This document shows positions 1-9,407 of a stretch of 64,000 nucleotides of DNA, piece after piece. Under the pieces are notes generated by a model. The model did not search any database, had not been told where the DNA came from, and saw only the letters and a list, made by a program, of their open reading frames with translations. Made by a program: the position numbers and the translations under genes. This DNA comes from Nitrincola salilacus. GTDB lineage: Bacteria > Pseudomonadota > Gammaproteobacteria > Pseudomonadales > Balneatricaceae. How positions within the stretch are numbered: position 1 is the stretch's first letter; every line of letters begins with the position of its first letter. The stretch spans positions 1 through 64,000 of the forward strand of contig NZ_CP176580.1 of the NCBI RefSeq assembly GCF_046271865.1, written 5' to 3'.

Positions 1-1128
1 CAGGATGCACCAGGCGCAGAGCCTCAGCTTGAGTTCGAGATGCCGCAGCCGGTAGAGGAGCACCGCCAGCGCCCGCGTAGAGTGAATGTTGAAGGCAGTC
101 TCAAGCATCAATCAAATCTGAACCCGGCATTTACCTTTCAGTCATTTGTACAGGGTAAGTCCAACCAGCTTGCACTGGCAGCTGCGCAGCAGGTCGGTGA
201 CAATCCCGGCGGCGGCTATAATCCTCTGTTTATATATGGTGGAGTGGGCCTGGGTAAAACGCATTTGATGCATGCTGTCGGGGCGCAGATGCTCAAGCAT
301 AACCCCAATGCGCGAATCGTTTATCTGCACTCTGAGCGGTTTGTTGCGGATATGGTGAAAGCGTTGCAGCTCAATGCGATCAATGATTTCAAGCGCTACT
401 ACCGTTCTGTTGATGCACTGCTGATCGATGATATTCAGTTTTTTGCCGGTAAGGAACGTTCCCAGGAGGAGTTTTTCCATACCTTCAATGCGCTCCTTGA
501 AGGTGGTCAGCAGATGATTCTGACCAGTGATCGCTATCCCAAGGAGATCTCCGGTGTTGAGGAGCGCCTTAAGTCCCGCTTCGGTTGGGGGCTTACGGTA
601 GCCATTGAGCCACCCGAGCTGGAAACGCGTGTTGCGATTCTGATGAAGAAGGCTGAAGAGGCGCGGGTTATATTGCCTGATGATGCCGCTTTCTTCCTTG
701 CCCAAAAGATACGATCCAATGTCCGCGAGCTTGAAGGCGCTTTGAAGCGTGTCATTGCCAATGCGCACTTCACCGGAAATTCGATCACGACCCCTTTTAT
801 CAAAGAGTCGCTCAAAGACCTGCTGGCTTTACAGGACAAACAGGTTAGTATTGATAATATTCAGCGCGTGGTTGCAGACTACTACAAAATCAAGATTGCG
901 GATCTGCATTCCAAGCGCCGCAGTCGCTCAGTCGCCAGACCAAGGCAGGTTGCCATGTGTTTATCCAAAGAGTTGACCAATCACAGTTTGCCAGAGGTTG
1001 GCAGTGCGTTCGGTGGCCGTGACCACACAACGGTGCTGCATGCCTGTCGCAAGATTAAAGAGCTTCGTGACACAGATGCCGATATTCATGAAGATTACAA
1101 AAACCTGCTGCGTCATTTGACTGCGTAG
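1..1128 (+). CDS. dnaA: Chromosomal replication initiator DnaA (5' end outside window)
   Basis: DnaA binds DnaA boxes at oriC and melts the origin. The reading frame is open from base 1 without a credible start, so the gene begins upstream; about 375 residues are visible. Seen: Walker A GGVGLGKTHL, Walker B LLIDDIQFF, AAA+ sensor region, and the C-terminal DNA-binding domain with the DnaA signature (SLPEVGSAFGGRDHTTVLHA). Domain I and part of the linker are missing from view. It is followed after 28 bp by dnaN, the usual origin-proximal order. No DnaA-box cluster is visible, so oriC is probably upstream of the window. Family assignment is certain. Confidence 0.98.
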   Translation, partial: QDAPGAEPQLEFEMPQPVEEHRQRPRRVNVEGSLKHQSNLNPAFTFQSFVQGKSNQLALAAAQQVGDNPGGGYNPLFIYGGVGLGKTHLMHAVGAQMLKHNPNARIVYLHSERFVADMVKALQLNAINDFKRYYRSVDALLIDDIQFFAGKERSQEEFFHTFNALLEGGQQMILTSDRYPKEISGVEERLKSRFGWGLTVAIEPPELETRVAILMKKAEEARVILPDDAAFFLAQKIRSNVRELEGALKRVIANAHFTGNSITTPFIKESLKDLLALQDKQVSIDNIQRVVADYYKIKIADLHSKRRSRSVARPRQVAMCLSKELTNHSLPEVGSAFGGRDHTTVLHACRKIKELRDTDADIHEDYKNLLRHLTA

Positions 1129-1156
1129 CACCGGATCCTGACTAAGGTAGACAGCC

Positions 1157-2263
1157 ATGAGATTCGTTATTTCCCGTGAAGCCCTGATCAAACCACTGTT
1201 GTTGGTGGCGGGTGTTGTAGAGCGCCGTCAGACTTTGCCGGTGCTATCCAACATATTGCTTGTCGTCGAAGAGGGGCAGCTCTCCATGACCGGTACCGAC
1301 CTTGAGGTCGAACTGGTTGCTCACATTCAGTTGCTTGAGGCGCCGGAAACCGGCGCAATCACAGTGCCTGCGCGTAAGCTGATGGATATCTGTAAATCCC
1401 TGTCTGACGATGCGATGATCGAGATCTCGGCTGGTGAGCAGGGCAAGGCTCAGATCAAGTCTGGCCGAAGCAAATTCTCGCTGACCACGCTGCCGGCATC
1501 CGACTTCCCGAATGTTGAGGATAGCCCCGAAGCGCTGACCTTGAGTTTGCCGCAGTCTTCACTGCGTCATCTGATCGAGAAAACTGGCTTCTCCATGGCC
1601 CAGCAGGATGTCCGTTACTACCTTAACGGTATGTTGATGGAGGTTAAGGATCAGACGCTGCGAGCGGTGTCCACTGATGGCCATCGACTGGCCACCTGTA
1701 CGGCTGCTGTTGAGGTGTTGCCTGGATCAGATCATCAGATCATCGTACCTCGCAAAGGTATTCTTGAGCTGGCCCGACTGCTTCAGGGTGGTGATAATCC
1801 TGTAGAGCTGGTGATCGGCTCCAGTCATATTCGAGCCAATGTTGGTGACTTTACGTTTACGTCCAAGCTTGTGGATGGCAAGTTCCCTGATTATCGCCGT
1901 GTCATTCCGCGTAATGGCGAGAAAGTGATGCTGGGCGATCGCCAGGAGTTGCGCCAGGTGTTCAGCCGTATCGCGATCCTGTCCAACGAGAAATATCGCG
2001 GTGTACGTCTGACCCTGGGTAACGGCATGTTGCAGGTGATGGCGAATAACCCGGAGCAGGAGGAAGCTGAAGAGACGGTTGCAGTCGATTATGAAGGCGA
2101 TGCGCTGGAGATCGGCTTTAACGTCAACTATCTGCTTGATGTCCTCTCTATTCTGAACTCCGACGTTGTGCGTTTTGTGCTATCCGACTCCAACAGCAGT
2201 GCGCTGGTACAGGGGTTCGATGAAGAAGACGCTCTCTACGTCGTTATGCCAATGCGTATGTAA
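1157..2263 (+). CDS. dnaN: DNA polymerase III beta sliding clamp
   Basis: Ring-shaped processivity clamp that tethers Pol III and other partners to DNA. 368 residues, the usual family length, with the three-fold clamp architecture; the N-terminus MRFVISREALIKPLLLVAGVVERRQTLP and C-terminal YVVMPMRM are typical (C-terminal MPMR motif). AAGG lies about 9 bp before the ATG. It sits between dnaA and recF and is probably transcribed with both. Confidence 0.98.
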   Translation: MRFVISREALIKPLLLVAGVVERRQTLPVLSNILLVVEEGQLSMTGTDLEVELVAHIQLLEAPETGAITVPARKLMDICKSLSDDAMIEISAGEQGKAQIKSGRSKFSLTTLPASDFPNVEDSPEALTLSLPQSSLRHLIEKTGFSMAQQDVRYYLNGMLMEVKDQTLRAVSTDGHRLATCTAAVEVLPGSDHQIIVPRKGILELARLLQGGDNPVELVIGSSHIRANVGDFTFTSKLVDGKFPDYRRVIPRNGEKVMLGDRQELRQVFSRIAILSNEKYRGVRLTLGNGMLQVMANNPEQEEAEETVAVDYEGDALEIGFNVNYLLDVLSILNSDVVRFVLSDSNSSALVQGFDEEDALYVVMPMRM

Positions 2264-2296
2264 GGGGTGGGGAGCACAGCTCCTCACCAGTCTTTG

Positions 2297-3394
2297 ATGT
2301 CTATACGCTCACTTCAGATCGCTCGTATCCGCAACCTCGAGAGTGTCAGCTTTGAGCCCTCGCCGCGCATCAATATTATTCACGGTGCGAACGGCAGCGG
2401 CAAAACCAGTATCCTCGAGGCGATCCATTTTCTTGGGGTTACCCGTTCCTTTCGTACGCTGCAGTTTCGCCACCTGTTAACGCATGGTTGCGATTCAGCG
2501 CTTGTATTTGCCCGTCTGGCGCCATTTCTCGATCAAGAGCAGCTTTTCCCGCTGGGTGTTGAAAGGTCGCTTGAGGGGGCTGTTAAGGCCCGTTTCGATG
2601 GTCAGGATCTTGATTCTGCTGAGTTGGCTCAACTACTGCCGCTCCAGGTTATTCACGCAGATACTTTCCAGTTGCTGGATGGCAGCCCCTCGATCCGGCG
2701 TCAATTTGTCGATTGGGGCTGCTTTCATGGTGAACGCCGATTTATTGCTCTCTGGCGTCGCTTCAGACGCGCGCTCAAACAGAGAAATTCCCTGCTGAAA
2801 TGTGGTAAAATCGATCCAGAACAGATACGGGTCTGGGATCAGGAGTTTGTACAGTCAGGAGAGCTGCTGACGCAGCTGCGACGAGATTATCTCGAACAGT
2901 TGATTCCAGAGTTTGAACGCATCCTGTCCGGGTTGCTTGAGGGTTATACGGTGTCGTTGCACTTCTCTTCGGGGTGGGACAGCAAGCGGCCACTCGAGCA
3001 GGTCCTGACTGAAAGCCTTGAGCGTGATAGCCGGCTCGGATTTACCCAGAGTGGACCGCAGCGTGCAGATATCCGTTTCAGGGTTGAGGGGCAAAATGCG
3101 ACTGATCTTCTGTCTCGCGGGCAAAAAAAACTGGTCGTCAGTGCTTTAAAGCTGGCTCAGGGAGCGCTGTTTCATCGCCTGACCAGTCGTCCCTGTATCT
3201 ATCTGATTGATGATCTCCCATCGGAGCTTGATGAAAAGCATTGCAGGCTTTTCTGTCGTTTCCTTGAGGAGAGCAGCGATCAGTGCTTTATCACTTGTGT
3301 CGATCCAGACACCTTAATTACATGCTGGGCTCCGGATACAGATCTGGCGCTGTTTCAGATCGAATCAGGTACGTTATCGCACAGGATGCGCTAG
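2297..3394 (+). CDS. recF: DNA replication and repair protein RecF
   Basis: SMC-like ATPase that helps load RecA at gapped DNA. Walker A GANGSGKTS lies near residue 35; the ABC-type signature is LSRGQKKL and Walker B is IYLIDDLPSELD near the C-terminus. The frame is open from a GTG at 2267, directly after dnaN, which would add ten residues. The ATG at 2297 is preferred because MSIRSLQIARIRNLE aligns with the normal RecF N-terminus, but the purine-rich stretch at 2264-2274 is far from it, so the start is uncertain. Length about 365 residues, normal for RecF. Confidence 0.95.
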   Translation: MSIRSLQIARIRNLESVSFEPSPRINIIHGANGSGKTSILEAIHFLGVTRSFRTLQFRHLLTHGCDSALVFARLAPFLDQEQLFPLGVERSLEGAVKARFDGQDLDSAELAQLLPLQVIHADTFQLLDGSPSIRRQFVDWGCFHGERRFIALWRRFRRALKQRNSLLKCGKIDPEQIRVWDQEFVQSGELLTQLRRDYLEQLIPEFERILSGLLEGYTVSLHFSSGWDSKRPLEQVLTESLERDSRLGFTQSGPQRADIRFRVEGQNATDLLSRGQKKLVVSALKLAQGALFHRLTSRPCIYLIDDLPSELDEKHCRLFCRFLEESSDQCFITCVDPDTLITCWAPDTDLALFQIESGTLSHRMR

Positions 3395-3403
3395 GAGAAA
3401 AAA

Positions 3404-5887
3404 ATGAGTGGTGAAACTTCAATTGGTGATACTTCGATTGATGAAGTTCCAGTGAGTGAAGTGCCGGCTAGTGAAGTGCCGGTTTATGATTCAACCAATA
3501 TCAAGGTCCTCAAGGGCCTGGATGCAGTTCGCAAACGTCCCGGTATGTACATAGGTGATACCGATGATGGCAGTGGTCTGCATCATATGGTGTTTGAGCT
3601 GGTTGATAACTGCGTCGATGAAGCGCTGGCTGGTTACTGCAGTGAAGTCGGTGTCATCATCCATCCTGATGAGAGCGTTACAGTATCTGATAACGGTCGC
3701 GGCATTCCTACAGATATTCATAAGGAAGAGGGAGTTTCTGCTGCAGAAGTGATCATGACGGTCCTGCATGCTGGCGGTAAATTCGATGACAACTCCTACA
3801 AGGTATCCGGCGGTCTGCATGGTGTGGGTGTGTCGGTTGTTAACGCGTTGTCCTCTGAACTTTATCTGACGGTACGCCGTGAGGGTAAGGTACATGAGCA
3901 GGTATATCGTCATGGCGTACCCCAGACACCTCTGGCGGTTGTCGGCGAGACTCAGTCCACAGGCACGATTGTACGCTTCAAGCCCTCGGAAGAAACCTTC
4001 TCCAATATCGCGTTTCAGTACGATGTTCTTGCCAAGCGCCTGCGTGAGCTCTCTTTCCTCAACTCGGGTGTTCGCATTCGTCTGAAAGATGAGCGCAGCG
4101 GGCGTGAAGATGTGTTTGAGTATGAGGGTGGCCTGGCTTCCTTCGTTGAATATGTGAATCAGAAGAAGACCACAATCAACTCCATTTTCCATTTCATTGC
4201 CACGCATGAGAATGAAGTGACGGTTGAGGTGGCGATGCAGTGGAATGATGGATATCAGGAGAGCATCCATTGCTTTACCAATAACATTCCTCAACGTGAC
4301 GGCGGAACCCATCTATCTGGCTTCCGCTCTGCATTGACTCGTTGTCTGAACAACTATATTGACAGTGAGCAGCTCAACAAGAATGGCAAGGTCGCTACAA
4401 CGGGCGATGACAGTCGCGAAGGGTTGAATGCCATCATATCGGTCAAGGTTCCTGATCCCAAGTTCTCGTCTCAGACCAAAGATAAGCTGGTTTCATCTGA
4501 AGTCAAAACAGCCGTTGAGCAGCTTATGGCTCAGAACCTGCTGGATTATCTGCTTGAGCGTCCGCAGGATGCCAAGGCGATTGTGTCCAAGATGATCGAT
4601 GCTGCCCGTGCTCGCGAAGCGGCGCGTAAAGCGCGTGAAATGACCCGTCGTAAAGGGGTGCTGGATGTGGCAGGTTTGCCGGGTAAGCTTGCAGACTGTC
4701 AGGAAAAAGATCCAGCGCTGTCTGAACTTTACCTCGTCGAGGGTGATTCTGCGGGTGGATCTGCCAAGCAGGGCCGTGATCGCAGAACTCAGGCAATATT
4801 GCCGTTGAAGGGTAAGATCCTCAACGTTGAGAAGGCGCGTTTCGATAAAATGCTGACCTCTGTTGAGGTAGGTACTCTGATTACGGCACTGGGTTGTGGT
4901 ATCGGTCGTGATGAGTTCAATCCAGACAAATTGCGCTACCACCGCATCATCATCATGACGGATGCCGATGTCGATGGCTCGCATATTCGTACTTTGTTGC
5001 TGACATTCTTCTTCCGCCAGATGCCTGTATTGATTGAGCGTGGCTATATCTATATTGCTCAGCCGCCACTGTACAAAGTTAAGAAGGGTAAGCAGGAGCA
5101 GTATCTTAAAGATGAAGATGCACTTGAGCAGTACCTGCTTCAGGGAGCTCTGGATGGCACGAGTCTCTATCCCGGTCCTGATGCGCCAGCCATTTCAGGC
5201 TCGGCTCTGGAGGGCTTGATAGGGCGTTACAGGCATGCTCAGGCATTGATTGCACGTATCAGTCGTGTCTATCCTGCTTCAGTACTTTACCAACTGTTCC
5301 ATCTGCCGCAGCTGTCTCTATCGGATCTGAAATCACGCGAGACAGTTCAGGCCTGGACGACTCAATTGTCTGAGTTCCTGGCACTGAATGTTGCGTCAAA
5401 CTCGGCCTGGTATGAGTGTCTGCTGATAGAGGATCGGGAACATAGTCAGTTCTTGCCGCAGGTGAAATTCACGCAGCATGGTATAGATACCTTCTACACC
5501 TTTGATCAGGAATTTATCCGCTCCAAGGATTATGCTGCGATCTCGCTGCTGGGCGAAGAGTTGCAATCACTGTTTGATGATGGAGCCTATCTGCAGCGCG
5601 GTGAACGCAAGTTTATGCTGACCAATCTGGGTGAGGGCATTGCCTGGTTGCTGGATCAGTCGCGTCGTGGTAACACTGTCCAGCGCTATAAAGGTCTGGG
5701 TGAGATGAACCCTGATCAGCTGTGGGAAACTACGATGGATCCTGATGCGCGCCGGATGCTTCAGGTTACTATCGATGATGCCATCGCAGCTGATCAACTC
5801 TTCAGCACACTGATGGGCGATGATGTTGAGCCGCGTCGTGCCTTTATCGAATTGAATGCCTTGAATGTGTCGAACCTCGACGTCTGA
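3404..5887 (+). CDS. gyrB: DNA gyrase subunit B
   Basis: ATPase subunit of gyrase, which introduces negative supercoils with GyrA. 827 residues, slightly longer than E. coli GyrB. Seen: GHKL ATPase motifs (VFELVDNCVDEA, SDNGRGIPTDIH, GGLHGVGVSVVNALS), TOPRIM motifs (YLVEGDSAGGSA, MTDADVDGSHI) and the C-terminal RYKGLGEMNPDQLWETTMDP. AGGAG sits 7 bp before the ATG. The extra length is partly an N-terminal extension of about 26 residues made of five 15-bp repeat units before the conserved start of the fold (YDSTNIKVLKGLDAVRKRPG). It ends the dnaA-gyrB gene block and is followed by a terminator. Confidence 0.98.
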   Translation: MSGETSIGDTSIDEVPVSEVPASEVPVYDSTNIKVLKGLDAVRKRPGMYIGDTDDGSGLHHMVFELVDNCVDEALAGYCSEVGVIIHPDESVTVSDNGRGIPTDIHKEEGVSAAEVIMTVLHAGGKFDDNSYKVSGGLHGVGVSVVNALSSELYLTVRREGKVHEQVYRHGVPQTPLAVVGETQSTGTIVRFKPSEETFSNIAFQYDVLAKRLRELSFLNSGVRIRLKDERSGREDVFEYEGGLASFVEYVNQKKTTINSIFHFIATHENEVTVEVAMQWNDGYQESIHCFTNNIPQRDGGTHLSGFRSALTRCLNNYIDSEQLNKNGKVATTGDDSREGLNAIISVKVPDPKFSSQTKDKLVSSEVKTAVEQLMAQNLLDYLLERPQDAKAIVSKMIDAARAREAARKAREMTRRKGVLDVAGLPGKLADCQEKDPALSELYLVEGDSAGGSAKQGRDRRTQAILPLKGKILNVEKARFDKMLTSVEVGTLITALGCGIGRDEFNPDKLRYHRIIIMTDADVDGSHIRTLLLTFFFRQMPVLIERGYIYIAQPPLYKVKKGKQEQYLKDEDALEQYLLQGALDGTSLYPGPDAPAISGSALEGLIGRYRHAQALIARISRVYPASVLYQLFHLPQLSLSDLKSRETVQAWTTQLSEFLALNVASNSAWYECLLIEDREHSQFLPQVKFTQHGIDTFYTFDQEFIRSKDYAAISLLGEELQSLFDDGAYLQRGERKFMLTNLGEGIAWLLDQSRRGNTVQRYKGLGEMNPDQLWETTMDPDARRMLQVTIDDAIAADQLFSTLMGDDVEPRRAFIELNALNVSNLDV
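3410..3484 (+). repeat. Five 15-bp imperfect tandem units in the gyrB 5' end
   Basis: Units start at 3410, 3425, 3440, 3455 and 3470. The first two are near-identical (GGTGAAACTTCAATT, GGTGATACTTCGATT) and the last two differ at one base (AGTGAAGTGCCGGCT, AGTGAAGTGCCGGTT). The 15-bp period keeps the frame and encodes a GETSI/GDTSI/DEVPV/SEVPA/SEVPV series ahead of the conserved GyrB fold. Confidence 0.85.
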
Positions 5888-5906
5888 CCTTTGATTGTTG
5901 CTTACT

Positions 5907-5943
5907 AAAACGCGGCATCGTTAATTCGGTGCCGCGTTTTTTT
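5907..5943 (+). terminator. Rho-independent terminator after gyrB
   Basis: A GC-rich hairpin (AAAACGCGGCA and TGCCGCGTTTT arms around a short loop) followed by a T run, 20 bp after the gyrB stop codon. Confidence 0.85.
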
Positions 5944-5963
5944 ATGGCTGAATTTCATTGAGA

Positions 5964-5979
5964 TGTTCCACGTGGAACA
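5964..5979. promoter_or_regulatory. parS site 1 (ParB-binding palindrome)
   Basis: TGTTCCACGTGGAACA is a perfect 16-bp palindrome, 18 bp if the flanking A and T are counted. It matches the known bacterial parS consensus in its GTTCCACGTGGAAC form used by pseudomonads. ParB nucleates here to organise and segregate the origin. Origin-proximal position right after gyrB fits. parAB itself is not in the window. Confidence 0.92.
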
Positions 5980-6121
5980 TTTGTCATATAGGTTCGTTCG
6001 AAATATCTCTTTCACGCCAGAGAATGTCGTCAATGCTTGTCAGCCTCGGTTGGCAAATATGCTGTGCTTGTTTAGCATTTAGTACTCTTTTCTGTTTGTA
6101 AAAGAGGATGATAAGGAGGGA

Positions 6122-6137
6122 TGTTCCACGTGGAACA
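6122..6137. promoter_or_regulatory. parS site 2 (ParB-binding palindrome)
   Basis: A second exact copy of TGTTCCACGTGGAACA, with the same flanking A and T, 158 bp from the first. It abuts the terminator of glyS. The DNA between the sites (5981-6120) holds no gene that I can support. Confidence 0.92.
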
Positions 6138-6163
6138 TAAAAAACCCCGCCGTGGCGGGGTTT
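6138..6163 (-). terminator. Rho-independent terminator after glyS
   Basis: Read on the minus strand: AAACCCCGCC, short loop, GGCGGGGTTT, then a T run (complement of the A run at 6139-6144). It lies about 50 bp past the glyS stop and directly against parS site 2. Confidence 0.85.
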
Positions 6164-6213
6164 GGTAGATAGCGTCTGGAACTTAAGTTGAGCCTTTGAG
6201 CAAGCTCAGAGGC

Positions 6214-8256
6214 TCAGAGTAATGAGATGTCGGCAGTGCCCAGAAATAGCTCGCGAAGGTTTGCAAGAAGAGCGATGCGGTTATTACGCACAGCTTCATC
6301 TTCAGCCATAACCATAACGTCATCAAAGAAACGATTGACGGGTGCTTCCAGTTCAGCCAGAAGCGTCAGTGCCTGTTCATAGTCGCCAACCGCAAACAGC
6401 GGAGTCAACTTGGTCTGCAATGCCAGAACCAGCGTGGCAAGTTCCTGCTCGGCTGTTTCAGTCAGCAGCGCTGGAGCAACATTGCCCGCACCAGATCCTT
6501 GCTTGGCAAGGATGTTGGATACACGCTTGTTAGCGGCAGCCAGAGCTGACGCCTGAGGAAGGGACTGGAACTGTGCAACTGCACGGATGCGCTTATCAAA
6601 GTCCAGAGGGCTGGTCGGGCGCAAGGCATGAACGGCAAGATAGATCTCGGGAGATATGCCTTTTTCATCATACCAGGCACGGAAGCGATCCAGCATGAAG
6701 TCGACCACACGAGTAACAACTTCATTCTGCGCTGGAAGCGAGCCGTAGTTATCGGCAGCGATTTGAGTCAGCTCCTGCAGGTCAAGATTGAGGTCGCTCT
6801 CGATAATGATGCGAAGTATGCCCAGTGACTGACGACGCAGTGCAAAGGGGTCTTTGGAGCCTGTCGGCGGCTGATTAATACCGAAGAGCCCGACAAGGGT
6901 GTCGAGCCGGTCAGCGATAGCGAGCGCCTTGCCAGTTGCTGTCTGAGGTAGTTCGTCACCTGAGTAGCGAGGCATGTATTGCTCATTCAGTGCCTGTGCG
7001 ACCTCTTCAGGCTCACCGTCATGGCGGGCATAGTAAAGACCCATTAACCCTTGAAGCTCGGTGAACTCGAAAACCATATCGGTCATCAGGTCACACTTGG
7101 AGAGGTTGGCAGCGCGAGCAGCAAAATCGGTGTTACCATCTATACGTTTGGCAATCTCGATGGCCAGGCGCGCAACTCGCTCGGACTTGTCAAACAGGGT
7201 GCCCAGCTCATTTTGAAAAATGATGTTTTTCAAGTTGCCGATCCGGCTTGCGAGCGGCGTTTTGCGGTCTTTATCGTAAAAGAAGGCCGCATCAGCAAGG
7301 CGCGGGCGGATAACTTTCTCATTACCGCTGATTACCTGGGCCGGGTCTCGAGACTCGATATTGGCAACAGTAATGAAATAGGGAAGCAGCTTGCCCTGGC
7401 TATCCAGCAGATGGAAGTACTTCTGATTGGCCTTCATGGAGGAGATCAGTGCTTCTGGCGGAACTTCCAGGAAGCGCTCTTCAAAGCGGCCGGTTAACGC
7501 TACGGGCCACTCATTAAGTGCGGCCACCTCTTCAAGGAGATCTTCATCAATCTCAACCTGGCCGGATAGCTTGTCACTCTCTGCAAGAATCTGTTCTCTG
7601 ATACGCTCACAGCGCTTGCTGAAATCAGCAATAACCTTGCCGGTATTCAAGAGTTGCGACTCGTAACTGTCTGGGCTGATCAGCTCAATATCTTGATTGT
7701 AGTGGTAACGGTGGCCCCGAGTCTTACGGCCGGCCTTAAGGCCCAGCAGAGAGCAATCGACAACCTCATCTCCGAACAGCATCACCAGCCAGTGCGCAGG
7801 GCGGACAAATTCGGTACGGCTGGCGCCCCAGCGCATGCGCTTGGGAATGGGTAGTTGGTGCAAAGACTGGCTGACAATCTCGGGCAAAAGTTCGGGTGTC
7901 TGCTTACCTTGTTCAGTTCCGCGATAAACAAAGTAACTGCCTTTGTCTGTTTCAAGTTGCTCAAGTGCCGACAGCTCAACACCACAGGAGCGGGCAAATC
8001 CAGCGACGGCTTGCTCAGGGGCCTTGAGTGCAGGGCCGCGCTTCTCAAATGCACGATCTGCCTGACGAGAGTCAAGGCCGGTTACGGCAACAGCCAAGCG
8101 GCGTGGGGATGCAAAGTATCTGATGCTGGTGAAGCTAAGGCCGGCGCTCTGGAGACCCTGCTCAATGCCATCACGAAAGGATTCGGCAAGTGACTTCAGT
8201 GCGGTTGGTGGCAGCTCTTCAGTACCAAGCTCTACCAGAAAATCATGTGTGGACAT
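6214..8256 (-). CDS. glyS: Glycyl-tRNA synthetase beta subunit
   Basis: Beta subunit of the alpha2beta2 bacterial glycyl-tRNA synthetase; binds tRNA-Gly. 680 residues, close to the usual 690. The N-terminus DFLVELGTEELPPTAL is diagnostic of GlyS; an HD-like segment (KCDLMTDMVFEFTELQG) and a C-terminal anticodon-binding region follow. The start ATG overlaps the glyQ stop by one base (TAATG), so translation of the two subunits is probably coupled to keep them in ratio. Confidence 0.97.
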   Translation of the reverse strand: MSTHDFLVELGTEELPPTALKSLAESFRDGIEQGLQSAGLSFTSIRYFASPRRLAVAVTGLDSRQADRAFEKRGPALKAPEQAVAGFARSCGVELSALEQLETDKGSYFVYRGTEQGKQTPELLPEIVSQSLHQLPIPKRMRWGASRTEFVRPAHWLVMLFGDEVVDCSLLGLKAGRKTRGHRYHYNQDIELISPDSYESQLLNTGKVIADFSKRCERIREQILAESDKLSGQVEIDEDLLEEVAALNEWPVALTGRFEERFLEVPPEALISSMKANQKYFHLLDSQGKLLPYFITVANIESRDPAQVISGNEKVIRPRLADAAFFYDKDRKTPLASRIGNLKNIIFQNELGTLFDKSERVARLAIEIAKRIDGNTDFAARAANLSKCDLMTDMVFEFTELQGLMGLYYARHDGEPEEVAQALNEQYMPRYSGDELPQTATGKALAIADRLDTLVGLFGINQPPTGSKDPFALRRQSLGILRIIIESDLNLDLQELTQIAADNYGSLPAQNEVVTRVVDFMLDRFRAWYDEKGISPEIYLAVHALRPTSPLDFDKRIRAVAQFQSLPQASALAAANKRVSNILAKQGSGAGNVAPALLTETAEQELATLVLALQTKLTPLFAVGDYEQALTLLAELEAPVNRFFDDVMVMAEDEAVRNNRIALLANLRELFLGTADISLL

Positions 8257-9209
8257 TATTTTACCTCTTCAGAAGCAGAGAGCACTTCGTTGCGCAGAGC
8301 CTCTGGCGCAAGCGGGAAGCCCAGACTGCGGCGTGCATTGAAATAGGCATGGGCAACATTGCGAGCGAGCGTGCGAACACGCAAAATATAGCGTTGCCGC
8401 TCAGTGACGGATATCGCCTTGCGGGCATCCAGCAGGTTGAAGGTATGGGATGCCTTCAGAACCATTTCATAAGCGGGCAGTGGCAAGGAGGCATCCAGCA
8501 GTTTGCTGCACTCAGATTCGTAGTGGTCGAAGTTGCTGAATAGAGTAGCAACATCGGCATGCTCAAAGTTGTACGCCGACATCTCAACTTCATTCTGGTG
8601 GTAAACATCGCCATAGGTGACAACACTGCCATCGGGCTGTCTGGCCCAGACCAGATCATAAACGCTGTCGACATTCTGGATATACATCGCCATGCGCTCC
8701 AGACCATAAGTCAGCTCTCCGGTGACGGGGTAGCACTCAAGGCCACCTGCCTGTTGGAAGTAGGTGAACTGCGTCACCTCCATGCCATTAAGCCAGATCT
8801 CCCAGCCGAGCCCCCAGGCGCCTAGCGTTGGTGATTCCCAGTTATCTTCGACAAAGCGGATATCATGTACCAGAGGGTCAAGCCCGATATGTGCGAGTGA
8901 ACCCAGGAAAAGATCCTGCAGATTGTCAGGCGACGGCTTGAGCACAACCTGGAACTGATAGTAGTGCTGCAAGCGGTTTGGGTTTTCACCATAGCGGCCG
9001 TCTGTTGGGCGTCGGCTGGGTTGTACATAGGCCGAGCGCCAGTATTCTGGGCCGATGGCGCGCAGAAAGGTAGCGGGATGGAAGGTGCCGGCGCCCACTT
9101 CAAGATCAAGTGGTTGCACCAGAACGCAGCCCTGTTCTGCCCAGTACTGTTGTAGTGCGAGGATCAGCCCCTGAAATGTGCTAACGTCTGGAGATGCCTT
9201 GTCAGTCAC
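8256..9209 (-). CDS. glyQ: Glycyl-tRNA synthetase alpha subunit
   Basis: Catalytic alpha subunit: activates glycine and charges tRNA-Gly. 317 residues. Class II features are visible: TFHPATFLRAIGPE, AYVQPSRRPTDGRYGENPNR, and GLERMAMYIQ (motif 3). First gene of the glyQ-glyS operon; the ATG is read toward the parS region. The 198-bp gap upstream (9210-9407) is a divergent promoter region shared with the acyltransferase. Confidence 0.97.
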   Translation of the reverse strand: MTDKASPDVSTFQGLILALQQYWAEQGCVLVQPLDLEVGAGTFHPATFLRAIGPEYWRSAYVQPSRRPTDGRYGENPNRLQHYYQFQVVLKPSPDNLQDLFLGSLAHIGLDPLVHDIRFVEDNWESPTLGAWGLGWEIWLNGMEVTQFTYFQQAGGLECYPVTGELTYGLERMAMYIQNVDSVYDLVWARQPDGSVVTYGDVYHQNEVEMSAYNFEHADVATLFSNFDHYESECSKLLDASLPLPAYEMVLKASHTFNLLDARKAISVTERQRYILRVRTLARNVAHAYFNARRSLGFPLAPEALRNEVLSASEEVK

Positions 9210-9349
9210 TTAAATCACCATAGCTGTTGAAATATTCAAAATAAACGCTGGATTATACATGATCAGGCAGGATAATGATCAGGAATGAGACTAACTCCTA
9301 ATATCAGGGGCGGTTGTTTTTTGCTACAAAGTACAGAGTGGCCATCGTG

Positions 9350-9378
9350 TTATCATGCACTGTTCATAACGTTATAAT
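9350..9378 (+). promoter_or_regulatory. Possible sigma-70 promoter for the acyltransferase gene
   Basis: A consensus -10 box TATAAT lies at 9373-9378. The hexamer 17 bp upstream, TTATCA, is only a moderate -35. It is 30 bp before the gene start. The rest of the 9210-9407 gap shows nothing else clear. Confidence 0.4.
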
Positions 9379-9407
9379 GGCCAGCCTGAAAAGCACCCCT
9401 TCAAAGG

